From NCEH01 sp043195095 (lineage in GTDB: Bacteria; Pseudomonadota; Alphaproteobacteria; Rhizobiales; Xanthobacteraceae): a stretch of DNA of 64,000 nucleotides. The notes below the pieces were generated by a model. The model saw only the letters and a program-made list of their open reading frames with translations, made no database searches and was not told where the DNA came from. Where the stretch lies: assembly GCF_043195095.1 (NCBI RefSeq), contig NZ_JBAFWN010000002.1; one strand, 5' to 3'. A program made the translations under genes and the position numbers. Positions 44,177 to 53,107 of the stretch are shown piece after piece (the first letter of the stretch is position 1; each line of letters begins with the position of its first letter).

Positions 44177-47100
44177 ATGGACGATGTGACAAAGCTGGCC
44201 GTCTTGCCGCGCTCGATCCGGGCGCGGGGCGTGACCGCGGTGCTCGGGCCGACCAATACCGGAAAGACCCATCTCGCCATCGAGCGCATGCTCGGCCATG
44301 AAAGCGGGCTCATCGGCCTGCCGCTGCGCCTGCTGGCGCGCGAGGTCTATCAGCGCATCGTCGAACGGGTCGGGCCGGAGCAGGTCGCCCTCGTCACCGG
44401 CGAGGAAAAGATCAAGCCGCCCCATCCGCGCTATTGGGTGGCCACCATCGAGGCCATGCCGCGCGATCTCGACGTGGCGTTCGTCGCCATCGACGAGATC
44501 CAGATCGCCTGCGACCTCGATCGCGGGCACGTTTTCACCAACCGGATTCTCAACCGGCGCGGGCGGTTCGAAACCCTGCTGCTCGGTTCGGCCACCATGC
44601 GACCGCTGGTGGAAAAGCTGCTGCCGGGCGTGACAGTGTCGGTGCGCCCGCGCCTCTCGACGCTCTCCTTTGCCGGCGAAAAGAAAATCACCCGCCTGCC
44701 GCCGCGCTCGGCCATCGTCGCCTTCTCGGCCGAAGAGGTCTATGCCATCGCCGAACTGATCCGCCGTCAGCGCGGTGGCGCTGCGGTGGTGATGGGTGCG
44801 CTCTCTCCGCGCACCCGCAATGCCCAGGTGGAGCTCTACCAGAGCGGCGACGTGGATTATCTGGTGGCGACCGACGCCATCGGCATGGGGCTCAATCTCG
44901 ACGTGGACCACGTCGCCTTCGCCTCCGACCGCAAGTTTGACGGCTGGCAGTTCCGCCGCCTCAACCCGGCGGAGATGGCGCAGATCGCCGGTCGCGCCGG
45001 CCGCGCCACCCGCGATGGGACGTTCGGCACCACCGGGCGTTGCGATCCTTTCGAGCCGGAATTGGTCGAACGGCTGGAAAGTCATGTTTTTGACACGGCA
45101 AAAGTGTTGCAATGGCGCAACGCGGTGCCGGATTTCACCTCTCTGAAATCCCTGATGGAGAGCCTTTCGGTACCGCCACGCGAGGAGGGATTGACCCGCG
45201 CGCCGACGGCGGACGATGTGCAAGTGCTCGAAATCATGAGCCGTGACGCGGACGTAGCGGCACGCGCAACCAATGCTGCCGCCATCGCGCGGCTCTGGGA
45301 CGCATGCCAGGTGCCGGACTATCGCAAGATCTCTCCGGGCGCCCATGCGGAGCTGGTTTCGACCATTTTCGGCCATGTCGGAAACGGGGGACGACTCCCA
45401 GATGAGTGGTTCGCGCGTCAAATCGCCTTGACCGATCGCGCGGAAGGAGACATCGACACGCTGTCGAGACGGATCGCCCAGGTGCGGACACTCACCTTCG
45501 TCGCCAACCGCCCCGACTGGCTCACGGATCCGGAGCACTGGCAAGGCGTCACAAGAGGGGTCGAAGACAAGCTTTCCGACGCATTGCACGAACGGCTGGC
45601 TCAGCGGTTCGTGGATCGGCGGACCAGCGTGCTCATGCGACGCCTGCGAGAGAATACGATGCTCGAGACTGAGATCAGCAAGACCGGCGATGTTAAAGTG
45701 GAGGGCCATGTGATCGGCCACCTCCAGGGATTCCAGTTCGCGCCCGACCCCGCCGCCGGGGGAGAGGAAGCGAAGGCCTTGCGCGCCGCCGCCCAGAAGG
45801 CGCTCGCGGGAGAGATCGAGGCCCGCGCGACGCGGGTCGGTCAGGCGGTGGATGAAGCCTTCGTGCTCACCGCCGACGGCACCATCCGCTGGACCGGCGA
45901 GCCGATCGCCAAGCTGATCCCCGGCGACGAGGTGCTCAAGCCCCGCTTCAAGATCATCGCCGACGAGCATCTCACCGGCCCGGCCCGCGAGCAGGTGGAA
46001 GCCCGCCTTGCGTTGTGGCTCAAGGCCCATGTGGAAAAGCTGCTCGGCCCGCTGCTGAAGCTGGGCGAGGCCGAGGACATCACCGGCATCGCGCGCGGCA
46101 TCGCCTTCCAGATCGTCGAGGCGCTCGGCGTGCTGGAGCGCAGCCGCGTCGCGGAGGAGATGAAAACCCTCGACCAGGCCGCCCGCGCCACGCTGCGCGG
46201 CTATGGCGTGCGGTTCGGCGCCCATCACATCTACCTGCCCGGCCTGCTGAAGCCCGCGCCCCGCGCGCTGGCGGCGGAATTGTTCGCTCTCAAGCATGGC
46301 GGCCTCGCCCAGAAGGGGCTCGACGAGCTGCCCCATCTCGCCGCCAGTGGCCGAACGTCCATTCCCGTGGACCACGAGATCCACAAGAGCCTGTATCGCG
46401 CCGTCGGCTTTCGCGTGTGCGGCGAGCGGGCCGTGCGCGTCGACATTCTCGAACGCCTCGCCGATCTGATTCGCCCGGCATTGGCCTGGCGGCCGAATTC
46501 GCCCGGTCCCAAGCCGGCCGGTGCCGTGGACGGGCGCGGCTTCACCGTGACCGTCGGCATGACTTCGCTGGCCGGTTGCTCGGGGGAGGATTTCGCCTCC
46601 ATCCTGCGTTCGCTTGGCTATCGCATGGAGAAGCGCGAAGCCCCGCCGGCGGAGGCCGAGGTGCCGGTCGCCGCGGCCGCGGCTGCCCTGGAGCTGGCGC
46701 CGGCACCGGAAGGTGCCATCGAGGCCGATCTCCTGTTCGGACCTGACGATGGCGCCGCCGAAGCTGAAGCCGCCCCGCCGGCCGACGCGCCGGTGGAGGT
46801 GACCGCCGAGGGGGGCGAGGCTCCGGCGCCCGAAGCCGAAGCCATCGAGACCGAGGTCGTCGAGGCGGCTGCGGCCGAGACCGCCGACGCCGCGAGCGAA
46901 GAAGCCGTCGAAGCCGAGGCGAGCCCGGCCCTGGAGGCAGCGCCGCTCGTCGACGCGCTCGCCACCAGCGAGCTTCCGGTCGGCGAGGACGCCGCCACCG
47001 GCGCCGAGGCCACCGCCGAGATCACCGGGGACGCCGTGGAAGCGGCGGTTGCCGAGATCACCGGCGAACCGGAACTGATTGAAGTGTGGCGTCCCGGCCG

Positions 47101-47548
47101 TCCGCCCGGTGCGCCGCGCCGCGAGCGGCCCCAGCACGGCCAGCGCGAGGGCCAAGGTCAGCGTGAAGGACATGGGCAGCGCGAAGGCCAGCGCTCCGGC
47201 GGCGAACGTCGCGAGGGTGAGCGTCGCGAAGGGCGCCCGCCGAATCGCCGCTTCGATCGTCCGCGCGAGGGCGGGACGGACGTGACTGCCGCCGCGCCGG
47301 GCGCCGAGAGCAATGCCGGCGAGCCGCACACCGAGCGCCAGGGTGAACGGCAGGGCCAGCGCCCGCCGCGCAACGACCGCCCCTTCCGTGGCCCGCCACG
47401 CGAGGGCGATGCCCCGCGCGGGCCGCGCCCGGAGCGGGTGCAGGTGCATTCGGACCGCCGCCGCGAGAAGCCCGCCGATCCCGACAGCCCGTTCGCCGCG
47501 CTTGCCGCCTTGAAGGCGCGCATGGAGGCGGACAAGAAAGGCGGCTGA
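44177..47548 (+). CDS. SUV3-like DExH RNA helicase with acidic and basic C-terminal tails
   Basis: 1123 residues. Walker A GPTNTGKTHLAIERM, motif II AIDEIQIACD, and motif VI QIAGRAGRATRDG place it with the mitochondrial SUV3/alphaproteobacterial helicase family, which unwinds RNA for decay. The conserved core ends near residue 815. It is followed by ~150 residues rich in Glu and Ala and then by ~150 basic residues with repeated Arg-Glu-Gly-Gln units, a likely RNA- or protein-binding tail. The next gene starts directly after its stop (TGAGTG), encoding an S4 RNA-binding protein, which supports a joint role in RNA metabolism. Confidence 0.9.
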   Translation: MDDVTKLAVLPRSIRARGVTAVLGPTNTGKTHLAIERMLGHESGLIGLPLRLLAREVYQRIVERVGPEQVALVTGEEKIKPPHPRYWVATIEAMPRDLDVAFVAIDEIQIACDLDRGHVFTNRILNRRGRFETLLLGSATMRPLVEKLLPGVTVSVRPRLSTLSFAGEKKITRLPPRSAIVAFSAEEVYAIAELIRRQRGGAAVVMGALSPRTRNAQVELYQSGDVDYLVATDAIGMGLNLDVDHVAFASDRKFDGWQFRRLNPAEMAQIAGRAGRATRDGTFGTTGRCDPFEPELVERLESHVFDTAKVLQWRNAVPDFTSLKSLMESLSVPPREEGLTRAPTADDVQVLEIMSRDADVAARATNAAAIARLWDACQVPDYRKISPGAHAELVSTIFGHVGNGGRLPDEWFARQIALTDRAEGDIDTLSRRIAQVRTLTFVANRPDWLTDPEHWQGVTRGVEDKLSDALHERLAQRFVDRRTSVLMRRLRENTMLETEISKTGDVKVEGHVIGHLQGFQFAPDPAAGGEEAKALRAAAQKALAGEIEARATRVGQAVDEAFVLTADGTIRWTGEPIAKLIPGDEVLKPRFKIIADEHLTGPAREQVEARLALWLKAHVEKLLGPLLKLGEAEDITGIARGIAFQIVEALGVLERSRVAEEMKTLDQAARATLRGYGVRFGAHHIYLPGLLKPAPRALAAELFALKHGGLAQKGLDELPHLAASGRTSIPVDHEIHKSLYRAVGFRVCGERAVRVDILERLADLIRPALAWRPNSPGPKPAGAVDGRGFTVTVGMTSLAGCSGEDFASILRSLGYRMEKREAPPAEAEVPVAAAAAALELAPAPEGAIEADLLFGPDDGAAEAEAAPPADAPVEVTAEGGEAPAPEAEAIETEVVEAAAAETADAASEEAVEAEASPALEAAPLVDALATSELPVGEDAATGAEATAEITGDAVEAAVAEITGEPELIEVWRPGRPPGAPRRERPQHGQREGQGQREGHGQREGQRSGGERREGERREGRPPNRRFDRPREGGTDVTAAAPGAESNAGEPHTERQGERQGQRPPRNDRPFRGPPREGDAPRGPRPERVQVHSDRRREKPADPDSPFAALAALKARMEADKKGG

Positions 47549-47872
47549 GTGGCCAAGGACGATTTTCGCGACGAGGACGCGCCGGGTGGGCAGTTTCCCG
47601 AAGCCGGCGCGCCCCAGCGTCAGCGGCTGGACCGCTGGCTATGGCACGCAAGGGTGGTGCGCGCGCGCAGCGACGCGGCCGGCCTCATCCGCTCCGGCCA
47701 TGTGCGTGTGGATAGCGCCCGCGTGCTGAGCGCGGGCTATTCCGTGCGCGAGGGCCAGGTGGTGACCGTTGCCCTTGATCACGGCGTGCGGGTGCTGCGC
47801 GTCCGCGCCTTTATTGATCGGCGCGGAGATGCTACATCCGCGCGTGAGCTATTTGATGAAATAACATCCTGA
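47549..47872 (+). CDS. RNA-binding S4 domain protein, Hsp15-like
   Basis: 107 residues. The S4 motif is RLDRWLWHARVVRARSDAAG followed by IRSGHVRVDSARV. Hsp15 binds stalled 50S subunits carrying nascent chains; other family members bind structured RNA. It begins with GTG immediately after the helicase stop, so it depends on translational re-initiation. Confidence 0.9.
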   Translation: MAKDDFRDEDAPGGQFPEAGAPQRQRLDRWLWHARVVRARSDAAGLIRSGHVRVDSARVLSAGYSVREGQVVTVALDHGVRVLRVRAFIDRRGDATSARELFDEITS

Positions 47873-47957
47873 CAAAGTAAAAAGCGTGTGTGCGGCGTTC
47901 GCCTCGCTTGCACGCTGCGCCGGGCTGGAGTAGTCCGGCGCGCGAAAGGGATAAGCC

Positions 47958-48293
47958 ATGACCTATGTCGTCACCGAGAACTGCATCCGCTGCAAGTACA
48001 TGGATTGCGTCTCCGTGTGCCCGGTGGACTGTTTCTACGAGGGCGAGAACATGCTCGTGATCCACCCCGACGAATGCATCGACTGCGGGGTGTGCGAGCC
48101 GGAATGCCCGGCCGAGGCGATCAAGCCCGATACCGAGCCGGGCCTTGAGAAATGGCTGTCGCTGAATGCCGACTACGCCAAGAGCTGGCCCAACATCACC
48201 TTGAAGCGCGACGCCCCGCCGGACGCCAAGGAATGGGACGGCAAGCCCGGCAAGGAAGAGCTGTTCTCCCCCGAGCCCGGGCAGGGCGACTGA
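47958..48293 (+). CDS. fdxA: 7Fe-type ferredoxin FdxA
   Basis: 111 residues. Cluster motifs are CIRCKYMDCVSVCP, typical of the 3Fe-4S site of FdI-type ferredoxins, and CIDCGVCEPECP for the 4Fe-4S site. A ~50-residue C-terminal extension is usual for FdxA. It carries electrons in the cytoplasm; its partners are not defined. Strong start MTYVVTENCIRCKYMD after GAAAGGGAT. Confidence 0.95.
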   Translation: MTYVVTENCIRCKYMDCVSVCPVDCFYEGENMLVIHPDECIDCGVCEPECPAEAIKPDTEPGLEKWLSLNADYAKSWPNITLKRDAPPDAKEWDGKPGKEELFSPEPGQGD

Positions 48294-48308
48294 GCGGTTT
48301 TCCTCGGC

Positions 48309-48758
48309 TCAGGGCCAGGTTTTCAGCATTTCATACTGCGACAGGGCCAGCGCGCCCTGCGCATCGAGATAAGCGCGGCCGAACGGCGCCGCGCGCAGCG
48401 CATCCACATCCTGATAGATCGTGCCGCCCAAGGGCGGCTGCGCCCCCGCCTTGCGGCAGGGAACGGCGAGGGTGACGTCCTGGCCCACCGCATAGGCCGC
48501 GCCCCGCTCCACCGCCTTCACCTGCCCGTTCACCTGACAGGCGCCATACCCCTCCGATGGCGGCGTCACGGCATTGACGGCGATCACGATGACGCTCGCC
48601 GCTTCCTTCCGCGCCTGCTCATAATATTGCGGCGCCAGCAGCGCCTGGGCCGGAGCTGAGAGCCCCGCAAGCATTAACGCCGCAATGCCCGCCTTCACGA
48701 AGCCCGCCGCCGCGGGAAAACCCGCGCCGCCGTGCCGCCTCATGCCCACGCCCGCCAT
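48309..48758 (-). CDS. Secreted protein of unknown function
   Basis: 149 residues. A signal peptide (FVKAGIAALMLAGLSAPAQA) precedes a mature protein with two Cys (YGACQVNG and AVPCRKAG) likely to pair. Residues EQARKEAASVIVIAVNAV look helical. A run of G (AGAGGGGGG) lies before ATG 48758; an ATG at 48743 is an alternative. It converges with fdxA, 15 bp between stops. Unknown family. Confidence 0.65.
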   Translation of the reverse strand: MAGVGMRRHGGAGFPAAAGFVKAGIAALMLAGLSAPAQALLAPQYYEQARKEAASVIVIAVNAVTPPSEGYGACQVNGQVKAVERGAAYAVGQDVTLAVPCRKAGAQPPLGGTIYQDVDALRAAPFGRAYLDAQGALALSQYEMLKTWP

Positions 48759-48957
48759 GCTCCGCCCCCCTCTGCGCGGCTTTTTGCGGCGCGGACACGA
48801 TCATAGCGACCCCGCGCGACCATGGCATGGCACAGATCGTCCGCGCGGAGCGGATCGGCGCCGGGTTCTCCGGCCCCTCCCGCCGCATATCGCCCAAGGA
48901 AAAGGAGGCGCACGCGAGACCGTTTCTCGCGCCGGCATTTCGGATTATAAGGCGCGC

Positions 48958-50568
48958 ATGCTCGATCCCACCGCCCATGTCACGGCGCCTTCCGCCGACG
49001 CCCCCGATTTTGCGCACCGGCGCACCTTCGCCATCATCTCCCATCCCGACGCGGGCAAGACCACGCTGACGGAAAAGCTGCTGCTTGCCTCCGGCGCCAT
49101 CCGCATGGCCGGCCAGGTGCGCGCGCGCGGCGACCGCCGCCGCACCCGCTCCGACTGGATGGAAATCGAGCAGCAGCGCGGCATTTCCGTCACCTCCTCG
49201 GTGATGACCTTCGAGCGCGACGGGATCGTCTACAACCTGCTCGACACGCCCGGCCACTCGGACTTTTCGGAAGACACCTACCGCACCCTCTCGGCCGTTG
49301 ACGCGGCGGTGATGGTGATCGACGCCGCCAAGGGCATCGAAAGCCAGACCCGCAAGCTGTTCGAAGTGTGCCGCCTGCGCGACATCCCCATCTTCACCTT
49401 CATCAACAAGGTGGACCGCGAGGGCCTCGAACCGCTCGGCCTGATGGACGACATCGCCGCCACCCTGGCGCTGGATCTCACGCCCTTCACCTGGCCGGTA
49501 GGCATGGGCACGGATTTCCGCGGCCTCATCGACGTGCCCAACAAATGCGCCCGCTTCGCCGAGGAGCGCGGCGGCCTGCTGACCCGCTTGGTGCCTTTCG
49601 AGCAGCCCGAAGACCTGCTTGAGGTCGAGGGCATCGACCCGCGCATCATCGCCGAGTCGGTCGAAGGCCTCACGCTCGCGCTCGGCGTGCTGCCTGCGTT
49701 CGATCTGGAGAGCTTCCGCGAGGGCCATCTCTCGCCGGTGTTCTTCGGCAGCGCCATCAAGGAGGCGGGCGTGGGCGAATTGCTCGCCGGGCTCGGCACC
49801 TTCGGCCCGAGCCCCCTGCCGCGCAGCGCCAACGGCCGCATCGTGCAGCCGGAGGAAGACAATGTGTCCGGCTTCGTCTTCAAGGTTCAGGCCAATATGG
49901 ACCCGAACCATCGCGACCGCGTCGCCTTCGTGCGCCTGTGCTCGGGCACCTTCAAGCGCGGCATGAAGCTCTACAACGCCCGCGAGAAACGCCACATGGC
50001 GATCGCCAACCCCATTTTCTTCTTCGCCCAGGAGCGAGAGACGGTGGACGAGGCAGTGGCGGGCGACATCATCGGCATTCCCAACCACGGCATGCTGCGC
50101 GTCGGCGACACCTTGTCCGAGGGCGAGGTGATCCGCTTCGAGGGTATTCCCGACTTCGCCCCCGAAATCCTGCGCCGGGTGCTGCTGGCGGACCCCATGA
50201 AGGCCAAGCAGCTGTCCAAGGCGCTGCAGGACATGGCGGAAGAGGGCGTGGTGCAGGTGCTGCGGCCGATCTCCGACCCCTCCCCCATCGTCGGCGTCGT
50301 GGGCACGCTGCAATTGGACGTGCTCTCCTCGCGGCTGGAAAAGGAATATGGCGTTCCCATCCGCTATGAGAGCGTCTCCTTCGTGACCGCCCGCTGGATC
50401 ATCGGCGATCGGCTGGAGATCGAGCGCTTCATCGAAACCAGCCGCTCCTCCATCGCCCGCGACCGCGACGAGGCGCCGGTCTATCTCGCCCGCAGCCAAT
50501 GGGTGCTCGATCGCGCCATCGAGGAATGGCCCAAGCTGAAATTCGTCTCGGTGAAAGAGCGCGGCTGA
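48958..50568 (+). CDS. prfC: Peptide chain release factor 3
   Basis: 536 residues, close to the family length (~530). GTPase motifs are SHPDAGKTTLTEKLL, DTPGHSDFSEDTYRTL and FINKVDREG. RF3 recycles RF1/RF2 from the ribosome after termination. ATG 48958 (MLDPTAHVTAPSADAPDFAH) was chosen; the frame is open further upstream, but that part is antisense to the neighbouring gene. Confidence 0.95.
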   Translation: MLDPTAHVTAPSADAPDFAHRRTFAIISHPDAGKTTLTEKLLLASGAIRMAGQVRARGDRRRTRSDWMEIEQQRGISVTSSVMTFERDGIVYNLLDTPGHSDFSEDTYRTLSAVDAAVMVIDAAKGIESQTRKLFEVCRLRDIPIFTFINKVDREGLEPLGLMDDIAATLALDLTPFTWPVGMGTDFRGLIDVPNKCARFAEERGGLLTRLVPFEQPEDLLEVEGIDPRIIAESVEGLTLALGVLPAFDLESFREGHLSPVFFGSAIKEAGVGELLAGLGTFGPSPLPRSANGRIVQPEEDNVSGFVFKVQANMDPNHRDRVAFVRLCSGTFKRGMKLYNAREKRHMAIANPIFFFAQERETVDEAVAGDIIGIPNHGMLRVGDTLSEGEVIRFEGIPDFAPEILRRVLLADPMKAKQLSKALQDMAEEGVVQVLRPISDPSPIVGVVGTLQLDVLSSRLEKEYGVPIRYESVSFVTARWIIGDRLEIERFIETSRSSIARDRDEAPVYLARSQWVLDRAIEEWPKLKFVSVKERG

Positions 50569-50587
50569 GCGAAACGAAGGGGGGCAT

Positions 50588-50797
50588 ATGTTCACTCTGA
50601 TGAGTTTCATTATTTTAGGGCTTATCGGATGGGCTGCGAACAAAGCCAATAACTCCGACCGCCCCACCTACAATCAAAGCGAAGGCACAGACTATGGGCC
50701 TCTCCTGCTTCATATACGCCAAGATTTGAAGCTCCTGGTCTTTGTCTTAGGGTTCATTGCGATAATGCTTGGCATTATTGCCGATAAAATTAGCTGA
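50588..50797 (+). CDS. Small AT-rich two-helix membrane protein, unknown
   Basis: 69 residues. An N-terminal helix (MSFIILGLIGWAA) and a C-terminal helix (LLVFVLGFIAIMLGIIA) flank a polar loop (NKANNSDRPTYNQSEGTDYG). By hand count the gene is about 45% G+C, far below its neighbours. A strong ribosome site (AAGGGGGG) precedes ATG 50588. It sits 19 bp after prfC. The base composition suggests acquisition from elsewhere or relaxed selection. No family recognised. Confidence 0.65.
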   Translation: MFTLMSFIILGLIGWAANKANNSDRPTYNQSEGTDYGPLLLHIRQDLKLLVFVLGFIAIMLGIIADKIS

Positions 50798-50866
50798 TGT
50801 GCGACTTGGTAGATATTAACGTACTTCGCTATTCCGCAAACGAATGATGGTAATTGGAGTTAGGTC

Positions 50867-51733
50867 ATGTCTGTGCCTGCCGTCGCCGCCGCCAATCCCG
50901 ATCTCGAACTGATCATAGACGCGGCCTTCGAGGCCCGCGCCGAGATCGGCTTCGACACCGCCGGCCCCGTGCGCGATGCGGTGAACGCGGCGCTTGCCTT
51001 GCTCGACGCCGGCAAGATGCGGGTCGCCGAGCCGCTCGCCGATGGCAGTTGGCACGTCAATCAATGGCTGAAGAAGGCGGTGCTGCTCTCCTTCCGCCTC
51101 AACGACATGGAAGCCATTCCCGGCGGCCCCGGCGGCGCCCATTGGTGGGACAAGGTGCCCTCCAAGTTCGAAGGCTGGGACGAGAGCGAATTCCGCGCCG
51201 CCGGCTTCCGCGCGGTGCCCGGTGCCATCGTGCGCCGCTCGGCCTATATCGCGCCGAACGTGGTGCTCATGCCCTCGTTCGTGAACCTCGGGGCCCATGT
51301 GGGCGAAGGCTCCATGGTCGACACCTGGGTGACGGTCGGCTCCTGCGCGCAGATCGGCAAGCATGTGCACCTTTCCGGCGGCGTGGGCATCGGCGGCGTG
51401 CTGGAGCCGCTCCAGGCCGGCCCGGTGATCATCGAGGACGATTGCTTCATCGGCGCCCGCTCGGAAGTGGTGGAAGGCGTGGTGGTGCGGCGTGGCTCCG
51501 TGCTCTCCATGGGCGTGTTCATTTCCGCCTCCACCAAAATCATCGACCGGGAGACCGGCGAAGTGTTCGTGGGCGAGGTTCCGCCTTATTCCGTGGTTGT
51601 GCCCGGTGCCCTCCCCGGCAAGCCGCTGCCCGACGGCCGGCCCGGCCCCTCGCTCTATTGCGCGGTGATCGTGAAGCGCGTGGACGAAAAGACCCGCGCC
51701 AAGACCTCCATCAACGACCTGCTGCGCGACTGA
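50867..51733 (+). CDS. dapD: 2,3,4,5-tetrahydropyridine-2,6-dicarboxylate N-succinyltransferase
   Basis: 288 residues. The left-handed beta-helix built of hexapeptide repeats is visible (RRSAYIAPNVVLMPSFVNL, then GAHVGEGSMVDTWVTVGSCA). The N-terminal domain has WLKKAVLLSFRLNDM, a family landmark. It converts tetrahydrodipicolinate and succinyl-CoA to the N-succinyl intermediate of lysine/diaminopimelate synthesis. The start follows GGAGTTAGG. Last clearly core gene before the accessory region on the right. Confidence 0.95.
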   Translation: MSVPAVAAANPDLELIIDAAFEARAEIGFDTAGPVRDAVNAALALLDAGKMRVAEPLADGSWHVNQWLKKAVLLSFRLNDMEAIPGGPGGAHWWDKVPSKFEGWDESEFRAAGFRAVPGAIVRRSAYIAPNVVLMPSFVNLGAHVGEGSMVDTWVTVGSCAQIGKHVHLSGGVGIGGVLEPLQAGPVIIEDDCFIGARSEVVEGVVVRRGSVLSMGVFISASTKIIDRETGEVFVGEVPPYSVVVPGALPGKPLPDGRPGPSLYCAVIVKRVDEKTRAKTSINDLLRD

Positions 51734-51974
51734 GCCGGGTGCGGGCGCCGATCCCGGTGCCCGCGTCCTCCCCCGACCCCGCCGCGCGCCCCAAATTGTC
51801 CCGGGCGAAGCCTGCCGCCCGGCGCGAGATCGACGCCTCCGCGCGGGCTGCCGGGCCGTATCCCCACGCCGCGATGCGCTATGCGGGTCCGCGGGCGGAA
51901 TGATAGAAATCCGGCTGGGGGCCACTTGAGCCGCCCCGCCGGCCGCGTCAGATGCGGACTTTGGATCACCGTGC

Positions 51975-52997
51975 ATGTGGGACCGACATCCGATCCGCCT
52001 GGCGCTCGTTCACATGCTGCCGCAGGTTGCCCAGGAGCGTGGCATCGCGCTCGCACCCCTGCTGGCGAGGGCCGGTATTGCCGGCGCGCTGGAGCCGGAC
52101 GGGATTGTCGCGCGCGCGCAGATATCGACCCTGCTGCAGGAAACCGCGCGCCAAGCCGGTGATCCTTCGATCGGCCTCGATCTTGCGGCCAGCGCGGACC
52201 CCATGCGGCTCGGCCCATCCGGGCGTGCTCTGTTTTCGGGACGGACACTGCGCGAATGCCTTGCGGCCCAGGCCTGGCATATGCCGACGCTTCAGGGCGG
52301 GGTGCGTCTCGCGCTTGAGGAGCGCGACGGACGCGCCTCGTGGCGTCAATATTTCGAGGACAGCGACCCCCGCCATAGCGACGTGCTCAATGAGGGCGTT
52401 GCAGGTTTTATGGTCGGTGCCTTGCGCGCCATTGCCGGTCCCGACGGCGGCACGCTGAAGGTGAGCCTGCCGCACCTGCGGCGCGCGCCGGTCCGCGCCT
52501 ATGAGGACAAGCTGGCGGCGGACGTCACATTCGGCACCGGCCAGGGCCTCGTCATCAGCTTCGACGCGCATTGGCTCGACCGGCCGAATCCACTGTTCGA
52601 CGCCGCACGGGCGCAGATGGAAGGCACGGCGATCCCTGTCATGCCGTGGGACGGACGGGACGATGCGGCGCTGCTCGCCATGCTGGAACGCCTGATTTCG
52701 GTGGCCGCGCTCGCCGGAACGCTCTCGCTCATGGATGCGGCGCGCAGCCTCGGCCTGCCGCCGCGCACGCTTCAGCGGCGCCTGGCTGGCCTCGGCACCT
52801 CATTTGAGGTGCTGGTGGATCAGTGGCGGCGGGAGCAGGCGCGGCAGCACCTCGCGCAAAGCGCGATGCCGATCGCCTCCATCGCCCGGCAACTGGGCTA
52901 CAGCGATCCCGCGCATTTCATCCGCGCCTTCCGCCGCTGGGAAGGGCACACGCCGTTCGCCTGGCGCCGCGCCGCCGTGGCGCCAAATGGCAATTGA
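51975..52997 (+). CDS. AraC-family regulator with arabinose-binding-like (OruR-type) N-terminal domain
   Basis: 340 residues. The N-terminal ~200 residues resemble the ligand domain of OruR/ArgR-type AraC regulators. The C-terminal part has two helix-turn-helix motifs (SLMDAARSLGLPPRTLQRRL and MPIASIARQLGYSDPAHFIR) ending with FRRWEGHTPFAWRR. It lies 110 bp upstream of the FGE gene on the same strand and is the best candidate regulator of the sulfatase cluster. No clear ribosome site precedes the ATG. Confidence 0.88.
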   Translation: MWDRHPIRLALVHMLPQVAQERGIALAPLLARAGIAGALEPDGIVARAQISTLLQETARQAGDPSIGLDLAASADPMRLGPSGRALFSGRTLRECLAAQAWHMPTLQGGVRLALEERDGRASWRQYFEDSDPRHSDVLNEGVAGFMVGALRAIAGPDGGTLKVSLPHLRRAPVRAYEDKLAADVTFGTGQGLVISFDAHWLDRPNPLFDAARAQMEGTAIPVMPWDGRDDAALLAMLERLISVAALAGTLSLMDAARSLGLPPRTLQRRLAGLGTSFEVLVDQWRREQARQHLAQSAMPIASIARQLGYSDPAHFIRAFRRWEGHTPFAWRRAAVAPNGN

Positions 52998-53107
52998 GAG
53001 GAATGGCGGCGCCTTATAAACCTCGCCCTTGTGCGGCCCATCGGCCGTGACGCCTCGATGCTACGACCCGTGGGGCGGCGCAAAGGCGGGATGGCAACGG
53101 AGCCGCG

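Noticed and set aside
43949..47449. A minus-strand open frame of 1166 codons opposite the helicase
   Set aside because: It is an antisense shadow; the plus strand has clear helicase motifs in order.
51734..51974. Integration site of a mobile element after dapD
   Set aside because: No tRNA, direct repeat, integrase or transposase is visible within the window, so a mobile-element call cannot be supported.
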